64,000 bases of DNA from Lewinellaceae bacterium (lineage in GTDB: Bacteria > Bacteroidota > Bacteroidia > Chitinophagales > Saprospiraceae), in assembly GCA_016708875.1 (NCBI GenBank), contig JADJFA010000001.1:124001-188000 (forward strand), given 5' to 3'. Under the pieces are notes generated by a model. That model worked only from the letters and a program-made list of their open reading frames with translations, was not told the origin of the DNA and did no database searches. The position numbers were made by a program, and so were the translations under genes. Shown here in pieces: positions 25,624 to 35,200 of the stretch. Position 1 is the stretch's first letter; the number at the start of each line of letters is the position of its first letter.

Positions 25624-26793
25624 ATGGCAAAAATTTTAATCGTTGACGATGAAGTGCCCATCCGCCGCACGCTACGCGACATTCTTGAGTTTGAAGGATA
25701 CGAAGTAGACGAAGCCTCCGACGGGCTGGAGTGTATATCCAAAGTCCAAAAGGAAAAATACGATGTCATCATCACGGACATTAAAATGCCCCGGATGGAT
25801 GGTATCGAAGCCTTGGAGCGCCTACAAATCCTCTCGCCCGAAACACCCGTCATCATGGTTAGCGGCCACGGAACCATTGATACTGCGGTGGAAGCGGTGA
25901 AAAAAGGCGCATTCGACTTTATATCCAAGCCACCGGATCTTAACCGAATGCTCATCACGGTGCGCAACGCACTCGACCGCAGCGAACTCGTGAACACCAC
26001 CCAAGTGCTGCGCAAACAAGTGAAGAGCAGCAAGGGCGTGAACATGATCGGCGACAGCGGCCCAATCCTTGCCATTAAAAAAATGCTCGAAAAAGTGGCG
26101 CCTACCGAAAGCCGGGTGCTCATTACCGGGCAAAATGGCACAGGTAAAGAACTCGTGGCGCGCTGGATTCACGAAAAAAGCAACCGTGCTGATGGCCCAA
26201 TTGTGGAGGTCAACTGTGCGGCTATTCCCGCAGAATTGATTGAAAGTGAACTGTTTGGTCACAAAAAAGGTTCGTTTACAGGCGCAATTGCCGACCGCCC
26301 CGGCAAGTTCGAGTCCGCCAATGGCGGCACCCTTTTCCTCGATGAAATCGGCGACATGAGCCTCGATGCCCAGGCCAAAGTGCTGCGGGCCTTGCAAGAA
26401 AGCCGCATCACCCGCGTGGGCGACAGCAAGGAAATAAAAGTAGATGTGCGTGTGTTGGCGGCGACCAACAAAGACCTCCGAGCCGAGATTGCAGGTGGTC
26501 GTTTCCGCGAAGACCTCTACCACCGCCTCGCCGTCATTGTGGTGCAGGTGCCTTCCCTCAACGAGCGCCGCGAGGACATCCCGCTACTCATCGAGCACTT
26601 CAACCGCCGCATTGCCGACGATTATGGCCATCCGCCCAAATCGTTTACACCTGCTGCCATTACTGCCTTGCAGGACTACAACTGGACGGGTAATATCCGC
26701 GAACTCGCCAACGTGATCGAACGGCTTTTTATCCTTTGCGATCAAACAGTGACGGAGGAGGATGTGCGGCTGTATGTTTATCCGAACAAATAA
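25624..26793 (+). CDS. NtrC-family sigma-54 response regulator lacking a DNA-binding domain
   Basis: A 389-residue protein. The receiver domain (1-~120) has DDE at 8-10, phospho-acceptor Asp52 (IITDIKMP) and the conserved Lys (ISKPPD). The AAA+ domain (~140-370) has Walker A GQNGTGKE, the sigma-54-contact loop GSFTGA (usual form GAFTGA), Walker B GGTLFLDEIGDM and the arginine finger region FREDLYHRL. It ends VTEEDVRLYVYPNK, with no Fis-type helix-turn-helix. Like FlgR of Helicobacter it may activate sigma-54 holoenzyme from solution. No partner kinase is adjacent. The stop codon lies in a long inverted repeat. Confidence 0.92.
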   Translation: MAKILIVDDEVPIRRTLRDILEFEGYEVDEASDGLECISKVQKEKYDVIITDIKMPRMDGIEALERLQILSPETPVIMVSGHGTIDTAVEAVKKGAFDFISKPPDLNRMLITVRNALDRSELVNTTQVLRKQVKSSKGVNMIGDSGPILAIKKMLEKVAPTESRVLITGQNGTGKELVARWIHEKSNRADGPIVEVNCAAIPAELIESELFGHKKGSFTGAIADRPGKFESANGGTLFLDEIGDMSLDAQAKVLRALQESRITRVGDSKEIKVDVRVLAATNKDLRAEIAGGRFREDLYHRLAVIVVQVPSLNERREDIPLLIEHFNRRIADDYGHPPKSFTPAAITALQDYNWTGNIRELANVIERLFILCDQTVTEEDVRLYVYPNK

Positions 26794-26883
26794 GACGTTG
26801 GACTTTGGGACATTAGACTTTGGACAAATTAATCGGAGACCCTCGTTTTTGTCCAAAGTCTAATGTCTCAAAGTCTAACGTCT
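26793..26883. repeat. 36-bp inverted repeat after the NtrC-like gene
   Basis: Arms 26793-26828 and 26848-26883 pair over 36 bp with two G-T positions, and are built of GACTTTGG and GACATTA units. The loop is 19 nt. The stop codon's last base is the first base of the left arm. Confidence 0.85.
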
Positions 26884-26922
26884 AATTAACTTTCGTTTCG
26901 CAAAAGCCTCTCAGAAGTGGCC

Positions 26923-26930
26923 TATTTTTG
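26923..26930 (+). promoter_or_regulatory. Promoter -7 element (TATTTTTG) of the thioredoxin-like gene
   Basis: Perfect TAnnTTTG match 33 nt before the ATG at 26964, with TTTCG near -33. Confidence 0.5.
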
Positions 26931-26963
26931 CGGCCATTTTTGACAAAAAAAGGATTTCCAAAC

Positions 26964-28361
26964 ATGAAAAAACTGCTCCTCACCGCATTGTTTCTACCCG
27001 CCTCCTTGTGGGCTTTTCAAAAAAACACTGCTGCAAAACCAGCTCAATCACCCGCCAAAAACAATGGCACGGTTACCCTCACTTGTCGTCTTTATGGCAC
27101 CCAGGAAAGTGCCGAAAAGGTGTACTTGTATGAAAATTTAGGCCTCGCCAAGCAAATTGTAGCCAGTGCTGCAAAAAGTGGGGCCGACAGTGCCTATGTC
27201 CTGACGATACCTGCTGGTCCAGCGCGTTTTTATAGCGTCGGTGCAAATGAGCAATCTACCGCCAAAATCATTTTGGGGGAAGAAAAACAAGTGACACTTT
27301 GGGGCAACACCCAGTTCATGAATAAAGCCCGTACGGTCAACTCTTCTGCAAACAAGGCGTTAGAATCCCTGCAAGAACGACTCACCCAATTCGCGAACGA
27401 AAGTGTGCAAGTGCGGGCACAGTTCAATCAATCCACAGGCACCATGCGCCGAAATATGGAAGACAAGGTGGCGCAACTTGGCCAACGCAAAATGCGCTTC
27501 CTCGACTCGCTCAAAACGGCAAATCCACTCCTCTGGCGCATGGCAAGCCTCCAACTTACGCCCGATTATGTAGGGCAAGGAGGTACCGAGGCCGAATTTT
27601 ATAGCAAAGAATATTTCCGCTGGGCCGACCTGAGCGACAAGGGTTTCGAGCAAATCCCGGATGTGTACAACGCCTTTGAAACCTACGTCGCTACGCAATT
27701 CCAACTCGGCACCCCGCACGAGCGAGCAATCACAATGGCAGAAACTCAACTTGCAAAAATTCCTGCCGGAAGTGTTACGCATCGCATGGCAATGGGTGGC
27801 ATTGTGGCGGCTTTGAAGGGCAATAACAGCCCTCAATACCCTGTGATGGCCAAAAAGTATATTGAGCTCTATCAATTAAAAAACCTCGGTGAGATCCCCG
27901 CCATGGAAATGGAATTGAAAAAAGCCTCCACATTCATGACTGGTTTTGAAGCGCCCGACCTTGCAGGGATGACTCCCGACAGTAGCCAGTATTCGCTCAA
28001 AAAATTGCGCGGGAAAGTGGTGCTGATTGACTTCTGGGCTAGCTGGTGCGGCCCATGCCGCAAGGAAAATCCCAGTGTAGTAGCCAATTACAACAAATAC
28101 CACGATAAAGGCTTCGATGTACTGGGCGTGAGCCTCGACCGCGAAATCAATGCCTGGCGCAATGCCATCAAACAGGACGGCTTACCCTGGCACCATATCA
28201 GTGATCTTAAGGGCTGGCAAAGCTCCCATGCGGCACTTTATTCAGTCACTTCCATCCCGCAAACGCTGCTGGTTGACCGCGAAGGAAAAATCATCGCCCG
28301 GAATTTGCGTGGGGAGCAATTGGGGGCAAAACTGGAAGAGATATTCGCGAAGGGGAAGTAA
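26964..28361 (+). CDS. TlpA-like thiol-disulfide oxidoreductase (DUF4369-type N-terminus)
   Basis: The ATG at 26964 starts a signal peptide (MKKLLLTALFLPASLWAF), so the longer frame from 26928 is not used; 465 residues. The N-terminal ~100 residues (TVTLTCRLYGTQESAEKVYL) look like DUF4369, the middle is helical, and the C-terminal thioredoxin fold has the active site WASWCGPC with the cis-Pro loop SIPQTLLV. Such proteins reduce or exchange disulfides in the periplasm or on the outer membrane during cytochrome or surface-protein maturation. It has its own promoter and is convergent with hemC. Confidence 0.9.
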   Translation: MKKLLLTALFLPASLWAFQKNTAAKPAQSPAKNNGTVTLTCRLYGTQESAEKVYLYENLGLAKQIVASAAKSGADSAYVLTIPAGPARFYSVGANEQSTAKIILGEEKQVTLWGNTQFMNKARTVNSSANKALESLQERLTQFANESVQVRAQFNQSTGTMRRNMEDKVAQLGQRKMRFLDSLKTANPLLWRMASLQLTPDYVGQGGTEAEFYSKEYFRWADLSDKGFEQIPDVYNAFETYVATQFQLGTPHERAITMAETQLAKIPAGSVTHRMAMGGIVAALKGNNSPQYPVMAKKYIELYQLKNLGEIPAMEMELKKASTFMTGFEAPDLAGMTPDSSQYSLKKLRGKVVLIDFWASWCGPCRKENPSVVANYNKYHDKGFDVLGVSLDREINAWRNAIKQDGLPWHHISDLKGWQSSHAALYSVTSIPQTLLVDREGKIIARNLRGEQLGAKLEEIFAKGK

Positions 28362-28380
28362 GATTTGGGGGGGGCGAATT

Positions 28381-28442
28381 GTTTGAGGAGTTTGAATGGT
28401 TTGAGTTGTGGCAGCACTTCAAACCATTCAAACTCCTCAAAC
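28381..28442. repeat. 24-bp perfect hairpin between convergent tlpA-like gene and hemC
   Basis: Arms 28381-28404 and 28419-28442 (GTTTGAGGAGTTTGAATGG and complement) with a 14-nt loop. It fills the gap between the two stops. Confidence 0.85.
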
Positions 28443-28445
28443 CAT

Positions 28446-29330
28446 TCAAACACTTTTCAATTCCGCTACCAATTTCTCCGCCATTCCAAAACTGGTGCTG
28501 GAGGAAAGTCGCGTCCGCTGCAATTGACCTTCTATTTCACAGGCCGCAAATGCATGGTAATTTCCGGCAGCATCGCGCTCGCAGTAAACACCGAGCGGAA
28601 GTTGGCAGCCACCTTCCATGAGTTGAAGCACACGTCGTTCTACATTGGTGCAGGAGGAAACTTCCGGGTGGTGTAATTGCTTCAATATGAGCCGGGTAGG
28701 AGTGTCGTCGCGATTGGTTTGCCAGGCCAATACACCTTGAGCGGGGGCTGGTACAAATTCGCGCGCCGGTAATTCCAGCACTTCAAAATCTGACATATCC
28801 AAGCCCAAGCGCTCCACGCCTGCTGCTGCCAGGAAAATAGCGTCGAAATCACCTGTACGGAGTTTTTCGAGCCGGGTGGGCACGTTGCCACGAATATCCT
28901 TTAATTGTACATCAGGGCGGTAGGCAAGCAATTGCGCTTTACGCCGATTCGCGGAGGTGCCTACTGTGACATTGGGAGCCAGTTTCAAAAGTGCTTTTTC
29001 CGCGTAAGATTCCTTTCGGATGATGAGCAAATCTGATGGATTGTGCCGGTACGAAACTGCCGTGATACAAAGGCCTTCTGGCTGACTTGTGGGCAGGTCT
29101 TTCATGGAATGCACCGCAAGATCCACTTCCCCGCGGAGGAGCGCATCTTCAATTTCTTTGGTAAAAAAGCCTTTGCCTTCCAACTTGTCGAAGCCCAGGT
29201 GTTGCACCAAATCACCCTGGGTTTTGATAATGACCAATTCACTTTCCACGCCAATACGGGTGAGTTCTGCCTGGGTAAATACTGCCTGCCAAAGGGCGAG
29301 TTTGCTGCCGCGGGTGCCTATTTTCAACAT
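28446..29330 (-). CDS. hemC: Hydroxymethylbilane synthase (porphobilinogen deaminase)
   Basis: The ATG at 29330 (MLKIGTRGSKLALWQ) is the family start; the frame is open further up but adds non-conserved residues. The 294-residue enzyme joins four porphobilinogens into hydroxymethylbilane in heme synthesis. The dipyrromethane cofactor Cys is in GGCQLPLG; the catalytic region shows HSMKDLPT and the substrate-binding Arg in ANRRKAQL and RGNVPTRLEKL. It stands alone, without other hem genes, and is preceded by the hairpin at 29382-29410. Confidence 0.96.
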   Translation of the reverse strand: MLKIGTRGSKLALWQAVFTQAELTRIGVESELVIIKTQGDLVQHLGFDKLEGKGFFTKEIEDALLRGEVDLAVHSMKDLPTSQPEGLCITAVSYRHNPSDLLIIRKESYAEKALLKLAPNVTVGTSANRRKAQLLAYRPDVQLKDIRGNVPTRLEKLRTGDFDAIFLAAAGVERLGLDMSDFEVLELPAREFVPAPAQGVLAWQTNRDDTPTRLILKQLHHPEVSSCTNVERRVLQLMEGGCQLPLGVYCERDAAGNYHAFAACEIEGQLQRTRLSSSTSFGMAEKLVAELKSV

Positions 29331-29381
29331 GACGCGAAGGTAAGTGCCTAAACACAAATCGTTTCTAAAAACACATCGAAA

Positions 29382-29410
29382 CGTCGGAAGGGTTTGAAAC
29401 CCTTCCGACG
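29382..29410. terminator. Perfect 14-bp palindrome after the PQQ-propeller gene
   Basis: CGTCGGAAGGGTTT and AAACCCTTCCGACG flank a single G. It begins 8 nt beyond the stop at 29418. It lacks a long T run, so its role as terminator is likely but not certain. Confidence 0.6.
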
Positions 29411-29417
29411 CTGTCAC

Positions 29418-31328
29418 TCACATCTGAAACACCTTGAGCGTGTTCTTATGGACGTAGAAGACCCGTTTTTGAATCTCATCTATCTGATAAAGCGGGCGGG
29501 CGTTGTCGAATATGAGTTTATCGGCCTCTCCACCTTGATCCTTGCTGACTTTAATGAGCATGTTTTTGCCTTTGCCGCTTACGGCTTCATCCGTGAGGTA
29601 ATAAGCGAAATCACGGCCTTCCTTGAAAGCGCTGTACCGGGAAGGAGGCATCAGTGTAAATACCGTTCCAAGTGCGGCAGCGGAGGTTCTTTCAGATTTT
29701 GAATTATTGGCTTCCAAATTGCAAGCACCTGGCCGTCCCCAACGCACGGTTCTTGCGCCTTCCTTATCCTCGCGAACCCGCACGCCTGCACCGGCCATGC
29801 CCGTAAAGGCAGCTCGATAAAGCAAGCCCGTTGGATCAAAGGCTTTGGGGTAAAATTTGTGGGTAACTGCGTCCGTTTCGGGATTTAAAATGACGTACTC
29901 CTTGTCGCTCGACATGAAATAGGCTTTTTCCCGAATTTCAAAAATATCGAATGCATAAGGGTCTTTCAAGTCAATTTTCAGTTCAAGTGTGACCTTAGGG
30001 TTTTTGTCAGGGTTGACCAGCAGAAGTTTTTGCAGTGTTAATACAACGAGGTTTTTGCGGATGGGATCGTAAGAGATACGGTCACTGAGGCTGAGTTTCA
30101 TTTTCCAGCGTTTCAGGCCAGAACCTTTGGCAGGAACAAATCGGATCCGATCGGCGGATACCAACACATCACCCTTGGCAAAATGAAACCGATCAATGCC
30201 ACTTTCGTCTGGCGTGTCGTCTCCGTTTTCTTCGCCTTCTTCGGTCTCGACGAGTTGGGGTTTTTTCCAGCGCGGCAAGCCATCTTTGCTCACTTGCATG
30301 GCTTTGTACCCAGATTCGTAAGTAATGAGGTAGCCTTCTTCGTTGGGCAGCACTTCCACCACACGCCGGCCTTCAAAATCATTTTTCCACAAGGGTTCAC
30401 CTGTGCCATACTGGTAAAGATTGCAGCCTTTGCGATGGACGACTGTAAGGAATTTGGGGTGAGCATCGAGCCAACGAACTGCGGCGTCCGCTTTGATTTC
30501 TTCCTTCCAGGCGGGTTTTCCCGTAGCAATGTTCCAGGCTGATATTTTCTTTCCTTTTGGTCTTGAGATTGCTCCTTCGATGGCGGGACCTGCCTCAGCC
30601 TCAGCTACAAGGAGGGTTTTCCCTTCCGGGCTGAGCAGCAATTCTGCTGCAGATGTTTTTTCGGCCCAAAGCACTTTCCCGGTATCACTTTTGAGGCAAA
30701 TCAGGTTTCGTTTGTGTCGGTAAAACAAATAGCCATCAGGAGATACCAGTGAGCTACCAAGGGGGATTTCGATGTCGTTGTCGTCATTGGCTTCGGCAGC
30801 GGCTTGGCCTTCGGCGCTCATGTCCACAAATTCTACGACGCTATTTTTCATCACGTCGGTATTCCAAAGCACCTTGTTTTCGGCCATGCTGACAAGATAG
30901 AGCCTTACCATTCCTTTGGCTATGGTGCGCAGAAGCACGCTGTTGAGGTCGGGGATTACCTCGTACGATTCCACTGCTTTGTAGCCGTCGCGGTCTTTGT
31001 CCATCAACACTTGGCCTGTGCGGCAGTCCATCAGGTTTTCGCGCACCAATATGAACGGAGTCATGTTGAGGGTGTAAAAATCGGTGCCTTCTTCCATAGC
31101 GGCCACCAATTTGCTGGAAGCACGTTTAGCGGTCCAAGCCACTTTTTGGGTTTCGGGGTCAATGCCAATGAAGGCACTTTCGGTTTGGATGATGGGGACG
31201 CCGGCAAAGTTCTGGAGCACGATTTTTTGGGCATTGCCCGTCAATTCTACTGACCAATCGGCAGTTCGTTGAGCAAAGACAGAGAGGGTGCTGGCAATCA
31301 GCACGGCGATCATTAGGTTTTGGCGCAT
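29418..31328 (-). CDS. Exported PQQ-like beta-propeller protein
   Basis: The ATG at 31328 starts a signal peptide (MRQNLMIAVLIASTLSVFAQ), preferred over 31403; 636 residues. The protein is built of PQQ/BamB-like blades (GIDPETQKVAWTAKR, DCRTGQVLMDKDRDG, LKSDTGKVLWAEKT, NIATGKPAWKEEI, QYGTGEPLWKNDF). It resembles BamB in architecture but is much longer, and no other Bam gene is near, so I do not call it bamB. Periplasmic or outer-membrane associated. Its ligand is unknown. Downstream lies a palindromic terminator-like hairpin. Confidence 0.82.
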   Translation of the reverse strand: MRQNLMIAVLIASTLSVFAQRTADWSVELTGNAQKIVLQNFAGVPIIQTESAFIGIDPETQKVAWTAKRASSKLVAAMEEGTDFYTLNMTPFILVRENLMDCRTGQVLMDKDRDGYKAVESYEVIPDLNSVLLRTIAKGMVRLYLVSMAENKVLWNTDVMKNSVVEFVDMSAEGQAAAEANDDNDIEIPLGSSLVSPDGYLFYRHKRNLICLKSDTGKVLWAEKTSAAELLLSPEGKTLLVAEAEAGPAIEGAISRPKGKKISAWNIATGKPAWKEEIKADAAVRWLDAHPKFLTVVHRKGCNLYQYGTGEPLWKNDFEGRRVVEVLPNEEGYLITYESGYKAMQVSKDGLPRWKKPQLVETEEGEENGDDTPDESGIDRFHFAKGDVLVSADRIRFVPAKGSGLKRWKMKLSLSDRISYDPIRKNLVVLTLQKLLLVNPDKNPKVTLELKIDLKDPYAFDIFEIREKAYFMSSDKEYVILNPETDAVTHKFYPKAFDPTGLLYRAAFTGMAGAGVRVREDKEGARTVRWGRPGACNLEANNSKSERTSAAALGTVFTLMPPSRYSAFKEGRDFAYYLTDEAVSGKGKNMLIKVSKDQGGEADKLIFDNARPLYQIDEIQKRVFYVHKNTLKVFQM

Positions 31329-31475
31329 GGTTGAGTGGAAAATTTGGTTTTGAAAATTTGAGTCGTGTTTGGTAAACGCCGACTTTATAGCAGATAGTTT
31401 CAAGCCATCTGAGAATAATTTGTGATGTTTTATGAGATTTTCAGGATTTCCGTGAACTGCTTGACGCAGACAAAT

Positions 31476-32090
31476 TTAGTCCTCCGTATTAAACCCAATT
31501 GCTCTGCGTTTTTCCCAACTGGCGGAAGTGGGCTCGAGGGCAGCAATTTCGGCGCTGCGGAATTGGTTTTCTTCGCCGAGCCAGCGGAGAACCTCGTGGA
31601 TGTCGGCGATGTCTTTGCCTGTTTTGGCTTCCAGTTCGGCCATTTTTTTGGCTAATTCTGCGAAAGTGAGGGCGAAACGACGCATCGCAACAAAGGCACG
31701 CATGATGGCAATATTTACATGGATTGCTTTTTCGCTCCGAAGCACGGAGGAAAGCATCGCCACACCTTGCTCCGTAAAGGCGTAGGGTAACGATTTCCCT
31801 TCTCGGTGCTTTTGTGATGTGGTCACAAATTGTGACCACATCAGATCATCTGAACCGGTCACAAATTGTGACCGGTTAGGCTCTAAGGTCACAATCTGTG
31901 ACCTTAGACTTTGCCACTCCTCATCAGAAAGTTGAAACATGAAATCTTCTGGGAAACGCTCAATATTGCGTTTTACGGCCTGATTTAGCGCTTTGGTTGG
32001 CACTTCGTAAAGCGAAGAAAGATCGAAATCTAGCATTACACGCTGACCGCGCAGCGCATGGATTTTGGATTGGATAATGTGAGTTTCCAT
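31476..32090 (-). CDS. ORF6N-domain DNA-binding protein with internal palindromes
   Basis: A 204-residue protein. The N-terminal ORF6N domain (METHIIQSKIHALRGQRVML ... YEVPTKALNQAVKRNIERFP, LPYAFTEQGVAMLSSVLRSE) is a phage-type antirepressor/KilA-N-related DNA-binding module common on mobile and host DNA. The C-terminal third is a coiled coil (ELAKKMAELEAKTGKDIADI). Between the two ORF6N halves it carries three short motifs, RSQIVT, RSQFVT and WSQFVT, each encoded by a near-perfect palindrome. A fourth related palindrome sits 95 nt upstream of the start. It stands alone, without phage genes. Confidence 0.88.
   Translation of the reverse strand: METHIIQSKIHALRGQRVMLDFDLSSLYEVPTKALNQAVKRNIERFPEDFMFQLSDEEWQSLRSQIVTLEPNRSQFVTGSDDLMWSQFVTTSQKHREGKSLPYAFTEQGVAMLSSVLRSEKAIHVNIAIMRAFVAMRRFALTFAELAKKMAELEAKTGKDIADIHEVLRWLGEENQFRSAEIAALEPTSASWEKRRAIGFNTED
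31816..31907. repeat. Three consecutive palindromes (GGTCACAAATTGTGACC core) inside the ORF6N gene
   Basis: Palindromes lie at 31816-31842, 31853-31877 and 31883-31907, plus a short one (TCAGAT-C-ATCTGA) at 31841-31853. The core is the same or nearly so, but outer arms differ (GATGTG, AACCG, CTAAG) and each is self-complementary. Confidence 0.9.
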
Positions 32091-32184
32091 TGGTTACTTT
32101 GATTTTTAGCGTCGTTATGGGGCTTGGATAACGACATGTCCTTTATCAAAGTTAAGCAATAATCATCAAAATCTGCAAGGGTTT

Positions 32185-32209
32185 ACCTCATCACAATTTG
32201 TGATGAGGT
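32185..32209. promoter_or_regulatory. Palindrome upstream of the ORF6N gene, candidate operator
   Basis: ACCTCATCACAA and TTGTGATGAGGT flank one T: a 25-nt perfect palindrome with the same TCACAA(A/T)TTGTGA core as the three palindromes in the gene. It lies 95 nt before the ATG at 32090 and 24 nt past the RND pump gene's stop. Confidence 0.6.
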
Positions 32210-32232
32210 GAATGGGTGTCGCCCAACCTAAG

Positions 32233-35200
32233 TCACTCTTTACTCCAAGGTGCCGCATTCCGCTTTTTCCCGCTCAAAAACAGGTACATCGCCGGAATCA
32301 CAAACAACGTGAGCACCAAGGAGAAAATCAAACCGCCCACGACCACCACACCAAGACCGATGCGACTGGTACTAGCCGCGCCAAAGGAAAGTGCAATGGG
32401 CAAGGCGCCGAGTGCTGTAGCCAGCGTAGTCATGAGGATAGGACGAAGACGGGCTTGGGCGGCTTCCCAAACAGCCTCTCGTTTAGGCACTCCCGAATCG
32501 CGTTTTTGGTTGGCAAATTCGACGATCAAAATCCCGTTTTTTGTCACCAGACCAATGAGCATGATCATGCCAATTTGAGAAAAGATGTTGAAGGTGTTGC
32601 CCGTAATGGAAAGACTGAGGTATGCACCCGCGATAGCGAGCGGCACGGTAAGCATTATGATCAGCGGGTCGCGGAAACTTTCAAATTGCGCTGCGAGAAT
32701 GAGGTAAATGAGCATGAGTGCCAGCATGAACGCATAAGAAGTGTTGCCGCTGCTCTCGCGAAAATCGCGGGAAGGCCCGCTAAGATCGGTCTCGAACGAA
32801 TCGTCGAGCACCTTGGCAGCAATGCTGTCCATCACGGCTAGGCCTTCGCCAAGGGTTTTACCGGGTACTGGCGCGGCGCTAATAGTGGCTGATTTGTAGC
32901 GGTTGTGGTGGTATAGTTGTGGTGGATTGCTGGTTTCCTCAAAGCGTACGATATTGTCGAGTTGCACCATTTCGCCCCGGTTACTGCGGACATATAGCCC
33001 GGCGAGGTCGATTGGCTCGTCTCGGTTGGCGCGCTCTACCTGTCCGATCACCTGGTATTGTCGGCCATTTTGGAGAAAGTAGCCAAAACGCCGCCCGGAG
33101 AGCGCGAGTTGGAGGGTTTGGCTCACGTCAAGAACGCTCACACCCAATTCTGCTGCTTTCAATCGGTCAATGATGACTTGAAGTTCTGGCTTGTTGAATT
33201 TCAAATTCACGTCCACATTGGCAAAAATAGGGTTTTTTCGAGCTTCTTCGAGGAATTTTGGGACGACCGTTTCCAGTTTTTCAAAATCCAAAGTCTGTAT
33301 CACGTACTGAATGGGCAGCCCACGCCCAAAGCCTACAGTGATGGTTTCCTCCTGACTGGGGAACATCCGGGCCTCTGGCATTTTTTTGGTCATAGCCAGC
33401 AGCTGATTGTAAATCTGCATCTGGCTACGCTCCCGCTCCTGAGGGTCGGTGAGCAGTAGACTGACGAAGCCCGAGTTGGTACTTCCCGAACCAAAACCCG
33501 GTGCAGCAATACCGAAAACCATTCTATGCTCAGGAATCGAGTCCATGACCTTTTGCGATAGATCATAGATGATGCTTTCCATTTCATCGTAGTCCGTACC
33601 TTCCGGTGCGGTCACGTTGGTGCGAATAATGTTGCGGTCTTCCAGTGGTGCGAGTTCGCTTTTAATCGTTCCCTGGAAATACCATATCATACCAAAACAA
33701 GCGGCGAGTATGACCAGGCTGAGCCATTTAAAGCCCATAAAGGAACGCAGGGCATTGCCGTATACACGATCCATTCCTTTGAAGAAAGGCTCTGTGGCTT
33801 GGTAAAATTTGCCGTTTGTAGTCACGTTTCCGCCCAATTTTACATTCAAAACGGGGGTCAAAGTGAGCGAAACAAAAGCTGAAATCAACACAGCTCCAGC
33901 AACCACGATGCCAAATTCCCGGAACAATCTCCCTGTAAAGCCTTGCAGGAAAATGACAGGGATGAATACCACCGCGAGGGTAATGGACGTGCTTACGACC
34001 GCGAAAAAAATCTCCTTAGTGCCTTCCCTCGCTGCCGTCCATTTGTCCATGCCCTCCTCTCGTTTTTTGAAAATATTCTCCGTTACCACAATCCCGTCGT
34101 CCACCACGAGGCCGGTGGCGAGTACAATGGCGAGCAGCGTTAATACATTGATACTGAAGCCAAAAAGCCACATCAGGAAGAATGCGCCAATGAGCGAAAC
34201 CGGAATGTCAATGAGCGGTCGGAGCGCAATGATCCAGTTGCGAAAAAACAGGTAAATGATAAGTACTACCAGCCCGATGGCGATGAAAAGTGTTTCCGTT
34301 ACCTCGCTGATGGCTCGGCGCACAAAACGGCTTTTGTCAATGCCCACGCTCATCACAATGTCGGGCGGGAGGTCTTTTTGAATCTGTTCGTAGCGGCGGT
34401 AAAACTCGTCGGTGATCTCCACCCAGTTACTGCCCGGCTGCGGAATTACCGCCAGTGACACCCCTTGCACCAGGTTGCGTCGCGCTCCGGTCTCCTCATT
34501 ATCAGGGCCTAAAACCGCTTCACCAATGTCTTTGAAACGAATCGTGCTGCTGCCAACCTGCCGGATAATCATATCGTTGAACTCATCCTCCGTTTGCAGT
34601 CGGCCAAAAGTTTTCACAGTCAGTTCAGTCGCATCGCCACGCAATTTCCCCCCAGGAAGTTCTACGTTTTCACGGTCAAGTGCGGAGAGCACATCTTGTG
34701 CCGTGAGTCCGTATGCGCTCATTTTGCCAGGGTTCATCCAGAGGCGCATGGAGGGGAGTTTGGAGCCGAACACGTTGACTGCAGACACCCCTGGTATAGT
34801 CTGTATTTTCTCGCGAATGACGTTTTCGGTGTAGTCCGAGAGTTCCATGATGCTACGCGTGCTACTCTGAACGGGCACAAACATGATGGGGTCGCCGCTC
34901 GCATCTGCCTTTGTAACCACGGGTGGGGCGTCAATATCTTGTGGGAGGTTGCGCTGGGCTTGGCTTACCTTGTCGCGCACGTCGTTGGCCGCCTGTTCGA
35001 GGTCCACGCTGAGGTCAAACTCAACCGTGATATTGCTGTTGCCGAGCGCAGAGGAACTGGAAATGGTTCGAATGCCCGCGATGCCATTGATGGCGCGCTC
35101 AAGCGGTTCAGTTACCTGACTTTCAATGACTTCTGCATTCGCACCGGTGTAATTGGTGCGCACCGTGATGTTCGGCGGGTCAATGGCGGGATACTCGCGC

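Noticed and set aside
25822..26523. A 233-codon antisense frame within the NtrC-like gene
   Set aside because: The plus-strand frame has all AAA+ motifs; the antisense product is His/Phe-rich with no recognisable domain.
29418..31328. Naming the PQQ-propeller gene bamB
   Set aside because: It is about 1.6 times the usual length, lacks Bam neighbours, and propeller blades alone do not identify BamB.
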